The notes beneath the pieces are model-generated. The model saw only the letters and a program-made list of their open reading frames with translations, did not search any database and was not told where the DNA came from. The position numbers and the translations under genes are program-made. 64,000 bases of DNA from a bacterium (GTDB lineage Bacteria; Zixibacteria; MSB-5A5; CAIYYT01), in contig JADJGC010000023.1 of the NCBI GenBank assembly GCA_016708315.1, positions 806,001-870,000 of the forward strand, written 5' to 3'. The stretch's first letter is position 1, and the number at the start of each line of letters is the position of its first letter. Shown here one piece after another: positions 59,135-64,000 of the stretch.

Positions 59135-59219
59135 GGAGAGTTGGCAGAGCGGTCTAATGCGGCGGTCTTGAAAACCGTTGTCCTGCAAGGGACCGGGGGT
59201 TCGAATCCCTCACTCTCCG
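59135..59219 (+). tRNA. tRNA-Ser (anticodon TGA)
   Basis: The acceptor stem GGAGAGT / ACTCTCC and discriminator G frame an 85-nt gene with a long variable arm, as in class II tRNAs. The anticodon stem GCGGT / ACCGT holds loop CTTGAAA, anticodon TGA at 59169-59171. The T arm GGGGGTTCGAATCCCT is present, and CCA is not encoded. A long variable arm with TGA anticodon means tRNA-Ser. It is not tRNA-Sec, which has a TCA anticodon and an extended acceptor arm. Confidence 0.95.
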
Positions 59220-59248
59220 ATTTGATTCATGAGTCGAGTTTCGGTTTA

Positions 59249-59680
59249 CTACTTCACCGACTGCCACGAGTCGGTTTTCTTGTAGTCGAAGAGCAACAAC
59301 AACGGAATCACCAGCCAAATCAACAGCGCCAATCCTGTCACTGACAGTGTCACTGCGCTCTTCGTTGAAATCAGGAAGATGAAGCTTCCGCCCCAGACGA
59401 AAATGTTGATGGCAACAATTGTCAGTGTCACTCTGAGATTCTCCATCGTCCAGCCTAGCTTGATTAGAATCTTCATCGACATAGCAAAAGCCAAAAACAG
59501 CAGTCCTGCGACGCGGAGAATGCTGACAGCGACGAAGTAGGTGCTGTCGGTTACGATCCGGCCGGAACGTTCGCCCAGGGAAATCAGGGCATCATTGACG
59601 ATCAAGTGGGGAACCATCAGCGCGAAGACACCGCAGGCAAACGTAAACCAGATTGAGAAGTTGATCAGCCGCCAAGTCAT
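59249..59680 (-). CDS. Small polytopic membrane protein, unknown function
   Basis: This 143-residue protein has four hydrophobic segments (INFSIWFTFACGVFALMVPH; FVAVSILRVAGLLFLAFAMS; LTIVAINIFVWGGSFIFLIS; VTLSVTGLALLIWLVIPLLL). It ends in a short cytoplasmic tail. The ATG at 59680 has GGAGG upstream. No domain is recognised. It shares its strand with MATE but is separated from it by 75 nt. Confidence 0.72.
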   Translation of the reverse strand: MTWRLINFSIWFTFACGVFALMVPHLIVNDALISLGERSGRIVTDSTYFVAVSILRVAGLLFLAFAMSMKILIKLGWTMENLRVTLTIVAINIFVWGGSFIFLISTKSAVTLSVTGLALLIWLVIPLLLLFDYKKTDSWQSVK

Positions 59681-59755
59681 TTAATGAATCTACCTCCTAC
59701 AACATCAAACTGCAACACATCATCACCGAAGTTGCCTGAATAGGAAATCAACTGC

Positions 59756-61127
59756 CTAAACCTTTGCCGTCAACCATCGGCCGCGGCGATAATAGAAGTA
59801 GAACAGTATCGTTGTCAAAATTCCCGAGCCGGTAAGAACCCACCAAACGGCGGTCTCATTGAAGCCAAGCAGCTGCGTCAACATGACTGCAGGTAGTACC
59901 TGGAAAAGCCACGAATGGATAATGCTGAATACAATGTATGGCGCATTGAGTCCGACGCCAAGATGAATCTGTTCAAGCATCAAGAATGCGCCAAAGAACG
60001 GGAAACTGATCGCCGTAATACGCAGAATGTTAACACCGTGGCGGACCGTTTCTTCGCTCTCAAAGAACACCCGCATGTACGCTCCCGCAAAGACAAAGGT
60101 CAGAATTCCCATCGCAGCCATAATTCCGAACGATAACAAAACAGCATGGTCGGCAGTCGCTTTGGCGCGGTCGAGTTTCTTTGCGCCGATATTGTGTCCA
60201 ATCAGAGACGACAGCCCAAGTCCAATGCCGACAATGATCGACATCCCAAACCCGATGACTTGCATGCTCGCTCCATAGGCTGCAACGACAGTCGTGCCGA
60301 ATCCGGCAACGATCGGCGTAATCAACAAGCGGGATAGAGAGAATGAGAGTTCGCCCAACCAGGCCGGGACGCCAAGCCAGATCATGGTCCACATAGAGGC
60401 AATCGAAATCGGTACTTTGCTGCGAAGGTGGAGCCGGACATTTACTTTGTTCGAGAAGAACAGAGCAATGCCAACAATAAACGTGACTGTGACGCTGATC
60501 ACCGTCGCCCACCCGCTCGGCAATGCCCCACTGCGGAAGACCCATCCAGCCGAACATCAGAAGCGGCGCCAAAATTACGTTGAGGATGTTTGACCCCAGC
60601 ATCAGCGCCATCGCCAAATTCGGATTCGCCACACAGCGGAGGGCCGTAAAAATCGTGTAAACCGAATACATAATCGGCAAACCAATGATCATGATCCTGC
60701 CATAGACTATTCCCATCTCTAATGCTTGCCCCTTTGCACCGAGGAGTTCGAGAAAGTCCGGAAGGAAGTACAGTCCTGTGAGGTTAAGCAGTATCCCAAA
60801 GAACAGTTTCAGAATCAGTGTTTCCTTAATTGCTGTTTCTGTCCGGTCGAAGTCCTTTTCGCCATATCGCCGAGAGATTATCGCAACAGAGCCAGGCCCA
60901 ATGAGGCTGTTGAAGGCAAAAAGCATCCAGAGCAGATTCATGAAGAAAGTCACACCGGCAACCCCGGTTTCGCCATTCGGTAGGCGCGACACCCAGAACA
61001 TGTCGGCAACTGAATAGAGATGCTGGGCCAGGAACCCGATCATCGACGGCAGCCCCATCTTCAGCACGGAGGCTGCAACGGAACCTTCGGTAAAGTCGGT
61101 ACGTTTCTGCTCGGTGGTTTCTAACAT
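59756..61127 (-). pseudogene. MATE-family efflux transporter with one frameshift
   Basis: The first frame (ATG 61127) runs through AASVLKMGLPSMIGFLAQHL and FNSLIGPGSVAIISRRYGEK to PQWGIA. The second, from about 60517, continues SGWATVISVTVTFIVGIALF and VAAYGASMQVIGFGMSIIVG to the stop at 59756. Skipping one base near 60518 gives a normal 456-residue MATE (NorM/DinF-like) with two six-helix halves. It would export cationic compounds using Na+ or H+. A consensus error is likely, since both halves are well conserved. Confidence 0.85.
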
Positions 61128-61217
61128 GGTTTAGCTATACGATAATATCGCAAGAATGTTCGTAACCGGTTACGCAAAATTGTTCCTCAATTGCCTGGTA
61201 GTCGTTACAGGCATCCT

Positions 61218-61910
61218 TCACTTTCTTGCATGGCCGAATATTATGTACTTATGGTGATCTTTCAGAATGGGGTCAATGATTTTGTCTATGTGATGGAGAG
61301 TCTTTCTTTGAAATTCATTGCGTCCGAACGTGCCGAGGAATCCAAAAGTCGCATAATTGAAGTGAGAAAACCCTCCATGAAACTGCTGCATCTCTTCAAT
61401 CGTGACATAGCGCCAATATCCTCCCCATTTAGTCATCCTTCGGAAAAATCGATGAAGTGCAGTACCGGCGAGGTTTTCAGCAAAAAGCAGGATGCCGCCC
61501 GGCTTAAGAACCCGGTACATTTCGCTGATAGCATTTGCCTGATGGTTTATTTGGTCGTTGCGGCCAATGGTACCAAGAATCGACTTAAATGCGACTACAT
61601 CGAAACGGCCACTATCAAACGGTAATCGCGTCGCGTCGGCAGCAGCGTAATTGATCAGATGAGAAACGCCGTGGCGCTGGTGGCGAATCTCCGCTGTCGC
61701 CCGTGGGTTCTCGACATCGCTGCAAATTACACGGAATCCTTTGAGTGCGAAGTAGAGCGACAAGCCTCCTTCTCGAGCGCCGACTTCCAGCGCCGAGGCT
61801 CCTTGCAGGACTTGAGAAAGTACCTTGTCCCACGTTCTGAGCGCGACGCTCCAGTTCTTTATGTCCCAGCCTATTATGTCCTGGAGAGTTGATCCCGGGT
61901 ACTTAGTCAT
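61218..61910 (-). CDS. SAM-dependent class I methyltransferase
   Basis: This 230-residue protein has motif I ALEVGAREGGLSLYFALKGF (residues 40-60), the acidic loop CSDVENP, a motif II-like FDVVAFKSILGTI and EMYRVLKPGGILLFAE, typical of Methyltransf_11. The C-terminal third (YWRYVTIEEMQQFHGGFSHF) resembles enzymes acting on lipid-linked or sugar substrates, but the substrate cannot be named. It is monocistronic, divergent from the endonuclease V gene. Confidence 0.85.
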   Translation of the reverse strand: MTKYPGSTLQDIIGWDIKNWSVALRTWDKVLSQVLQGASALEVGAREGGLSLYFALKGFRVICSDVENPRATAEIRHQRHGVSHLINYAAADATRLPFDSGRFDVVAFKSILGTIGRNDQINHQANAISEMYRVLKPGGILLFAENLAGTALHRFFRRMTKWGGYWRYVTIEEMQQFHGGFSHFNYATFGFLGTFGRNEFQRKTLHHIDKIIDPILKDHHKYIIFGHARK

Positions 61911-62105
61911 TTGGAGAATACTGTTATGGCCTTGAAATCTGTTAGATTAGTGAGTACTATATTGTCCACCTTTTTGTATACTGCGAACGGGTCAGGCAAT
62001 TTGGAATGAAGTGGTACCACGGTGACTGCCTCCTGTTTCCCACAACAGCACAGTTTTGCCGCACCCTTGCAGAGCAGTAAAAAATGTACAGTAGAAGGAA
62101 TTGGA

Positions 62106-62850
62106 ATGAAGTTCAATCGTCTACATTCTTGGACAGACGATGTAAAAGAGGCCGAGCGTCTTCAAGAAAACATGCTCCCTTGGTGAGCACTAAACCGGAA
62201 GACCTCTTTTCGTCTCGTAGGCGGAGTTGATGTCGCCTACTCAAAAAAAGACAACACCGCGTTTTGCACGGTCGTTGTCATGAAAGTACCCGAGATGGAA
62301 CTACTCGAAAAAGTTCGCGCTCAAGCGGAAATCACCTTCCCGTTTGTACCCGGACTTTTTTACTTTCGAGAGGGTCCCGTCATCTCAAAAGCCCTGAGCA
62401 GGCTCAAATTTGTGCCCGATGTCTTTATTTTTGATGGTCACGGCATCGATCACCCGCGCGGTATCGGTATGGCGTCGCACATGGGTGTGATGCTCGAGAT
62501 GCCGACGATCGGCTGCGCCAAAAAGATTCTTGTCGGCAAGGTCGATGCTCTTGGGAATGAAGTCGGCGAGACGGCTGCCATCTATCTTGGCAATATTGAA
62601 GTCGGGCGCGCCATCAGATCACGCGAAAATGTCAAACCGCTCTTTGTCTCCCCGGTCACAAGATCGATGTTGAGACGGCAGTCAAGACGGTTATCGACCT
62701 CTTGCGTGGATATCGTCTTCCGAGCCATTGCGCTTGGCCCACATCATGGTCAACAAACAGCGTCGCAACTATGACATGAATTTGCCGGGTGGAAATGCAC
62801 CATCCCGCGGACGCCAGCGTGATGATGACGATGATGATGATCGCGAGTAA
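62106..62850 (+). pseudogene. nfi: Endonuclease V, broken by several indels
   Basis: The central frame from about 62205 (VGGVDVAYSKKD, VVMKVPEMELLEKV, FPFVPGLFYFREGP, FDGHGIDHPRGIGMASHMGV, PTIGCAKKILVG) is plainly endonuclease V, with active-site Asp in GVDVAY. The N-terminal frame from ATG 62106 meets TGA 25 codons later. A +1 frame bridges it (VSTKPEDLFSS). Near 62655 one missing G in a GG run shifts SPGHKIDVETAV out of frame. Another missing G near 62718 shifts RLAHIMVNKQRRNYDM, and the restored frame ends at 62850 after an Asp-run tail. The protein cuts DNA beside deoxyinosine. Three or four single-base losses suggest errors or decay. Confidence 0.8.
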
Positions 62851-62897
62851 CCCTATCGAACAATAGTAAACGATTCATTCAGTTACCGCTAATGCAC

Positions 62898-62923
62898 TAA
62901 GGGCGACCAACCGGTCGCCCTTA
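62898..62923. terminator. Bidirectional intrinsic terminator
   Basis: An 11-bp perfect stem TAAGGGCGACC / GGTCGCCCTTA with an AACC loop lies between the endonuclease V gene and the convergent peptidase-dockerin gene. Confidence 0.85.
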
Positions 62924-62958
62924 ATGTTTGTGATCCGAAATTCGATTTGTTGTTGGTG

Positions 62959-64000
62959 CTAAGGCAGACACGCGGCACAAGGCACTGGTCCGCCGGAAAA
63001 GATGTGACTGATCAGATAGACTACGTCGGAAATCGTCACGCTCGAGTTGCAATCAACATCTGCCGATTCGAGCGGATCCGGCACTGTACCTCCGGAGAAG
63101 ATGTAATTGATTATCCTCACGACGTCGGAAATATTGACCGACCCGCTGTTGTCTGCATCACCGCAAATATAGTCTGGAGGCGGTGCATCAGTAACGGCGA
63201 TATGCAGGCTCAACGTGTCTGATTTAGCTGGACTACCCGCGTCCGTCGCAGTTATTGTGAAGTAGTAATCGGCATTAAATGTCGGAACGCCTGTGAGCGT
63301 ACCTTGGGGGGCTGTTGAATGTCAGACCAAAGGGAAGATCTCCTCCAAGGAAAGCCCAGCTGTAAGACCCAACTCCGCCGATTGCTTCCATTTGGCAGAA
63401 GTAACTCTCCATCCGATAGGCTGGCGGCATATTATAGCTTAGAATGTGCACTCTGCCATCGCAGTAGTCGCCGATACCGTCATTATACTCATCTTCCTGA
63501 AGCGGATTATAAACATCAGGACAGTTATCGCAGGAACTGCCGACTGCGTCGAGGTCGGGGTCGGCTTGCGAGGCATTCGCGACATAAATGCAGTTATCGA
63601 CACCATTCAGAACTCCGTCGTTATCAAAGTCACCTGAGTTGGCGCCTTGGACGACTGTCGCCAATGATGCGCGCACCATCCGCGTCATGTACTCGAAATT
63701 CATATATGTGGTGCTGTCGCGTGCTGAGTGATAGACGCTTGAGAAGTTGTATTCTATGATGAAGACTGCTGTATACCCGTTCTGCGTAAATGGATAGTGG
63801 TCCGATCCGCTCGAGTTGCCGCTAAGATACCCAGTGATACCATAGCTTGCTTGAGCAATACCGTTCCACATGCTGGCGTATGTCGTGTTGGCACCACTAT
63901 ACACTGTCGCCCGATTCGTGTTTGAGATGTTTGCGATCATGTCCATATTGAACATAAACAGAATCTGATCACCGCGAGCTGCCGCAGCATTGGCATAGTG
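62959..64000 (-). pseudogene. Secreted M28-like peptidase with TSP3 repeats and dockerin, frameshifted and cut by the window edge
   Basis: The upstream frame, open to the window end, carries an M28 peptidase end: NMDMIANISN, SGSDHYPFTQNGYTAVFIIE and YHSARDSTTYMN, with zinc ligands of the Asp/Glu/His type. TSP3 repeats and an Ig-like segment follow. At the G6 run 63307-63312 the frame breaks. Removing one base gives LTFNSPQGTLTGVPTF and continues to the double dockerin (CGDADNSGSVNISDVVRIIN, then VTISDVVYLISHIF) and the stop at 62959. It is probably an extracellular aminopeptidase, and the break is most likely a homopolymer error. Confidence 0.82.

Noticed and set aside
59135..59219. tRNA with TGA anticodon considered as tRNA-Sec because of the candidate selenoprotein
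   Set aside because: tRNA-Sec reads UGA with anticodon TCA and has an extended acceptor arm; this one is an ordinary tRNA-Ser.
61907..62116. Minus-strand 69-codon ORF upstream of the methyltransferase
   Set aside because: It has no Shine-Dalgarno or recognisable motif and overlaps the endonuclease V start; likely chance.
62184..62186. In-frame TGA of endonuclease V considered as a second Sec codon
   Set aside because: The flanking residues do not match the family in that frame, a +1 frame does, and no Cys is expected there.

Overview
The window looks like a chromosome piece from an uncultured Gram-negative (diderm) bacterium of the FCB type, most like candidate phylum Zixibacteria. This placement is an inference from gene content; no rRNA gene is present. 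The evidence is several secreted proteins with thrombospondin type 3 repeats and C-terminal dockerin-like pairs, a PorV-like protein beside a TonB receptor and a protein with a GKxxxIK-type C-terminal sorting tail, a PagL-like outer membrane enzyme, and menaquinone genes. TTG and GTG starts preceded by good Shine-Dalgarno sequences are frequent.

Layout. 1-3.1 kb: menaquinone genes (menA end, menC, menE, a frameshifted MenI-like thioesterase). 3.2-13.6 kb: a secreted repeat protein, a TPR-thioredoxin lipoprotein, and a TonB receptor / secreted protein / PorV operon. 14.2-19.3 kb: a periplasmic binding protein, a histidine kinase, two lone receivers and a receiver-kinase hybrid. 19.3-22 kb: an FmdB zinc ribbon, a candidate selenoprotein read through an in-frame UGA, a DUF3566-like protein, gltX and a tiny coiled-coil protein. 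22-28 kb: two large dockerin proteins around a nuclease-like gene. 28-35 kb: PagL and a polyprenol-linked glycan cluster. 35-41 kb: accA, a Trm112-like protein, an EIIA protein, mreC-mreD-mrdA-rodA and a WlbA-like dehydrogenase. 41.8-48.1 kb: osmC, a kbl-ydfG-ridA operon and a second operon (acyl-CoA ligase, ACP, second KBL paralogue). 48-56 kb: small zinc-ribbon, DinB and lipoprotein genes, then a repeat-rich accessory stretch with an HNH nuclease and a duplicated tdh 3' end. 56-64 kb: tdh, a broken cysteine peptidase-dockerin gene, DinB, tRNA-Ser, MATE, a methyltransferase, a decayed endonuclease V and an M28 peptidase-dockerin gene that runs off the end.

How the genes fit together. The kbl and tdh genes complete the threonine to glycine + acetyl-CoA route, and ydfG and ridA next to kbl fit amino-ketone and enamine handling. 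Glycosyltransferases, a WecA-like enzyme, YfhO and the Mre/PBP2/RodA set serve cell-envelope building. The acyl-CoA ligase / ACP / alpha-oxoamine synthase operon could make an acyl-derived amino ketone, but its product is unknown.

The most interesting item is a 63-codon gene at 19558-19749. An in-frame UGA sits where the family normally has a conserved Cys, and a stem-loop with a GGU apical loop begins 17 nt after it, as expected of a bacterial SECIS element.

Caution on quality. At least ten genes carry indels, stop codons or internal deletions. Several indels lie in homopolymers, and one affected gene (rodA) is normally essential, so many of these are probably assembly or consensus errors rather than true pseudogenes.
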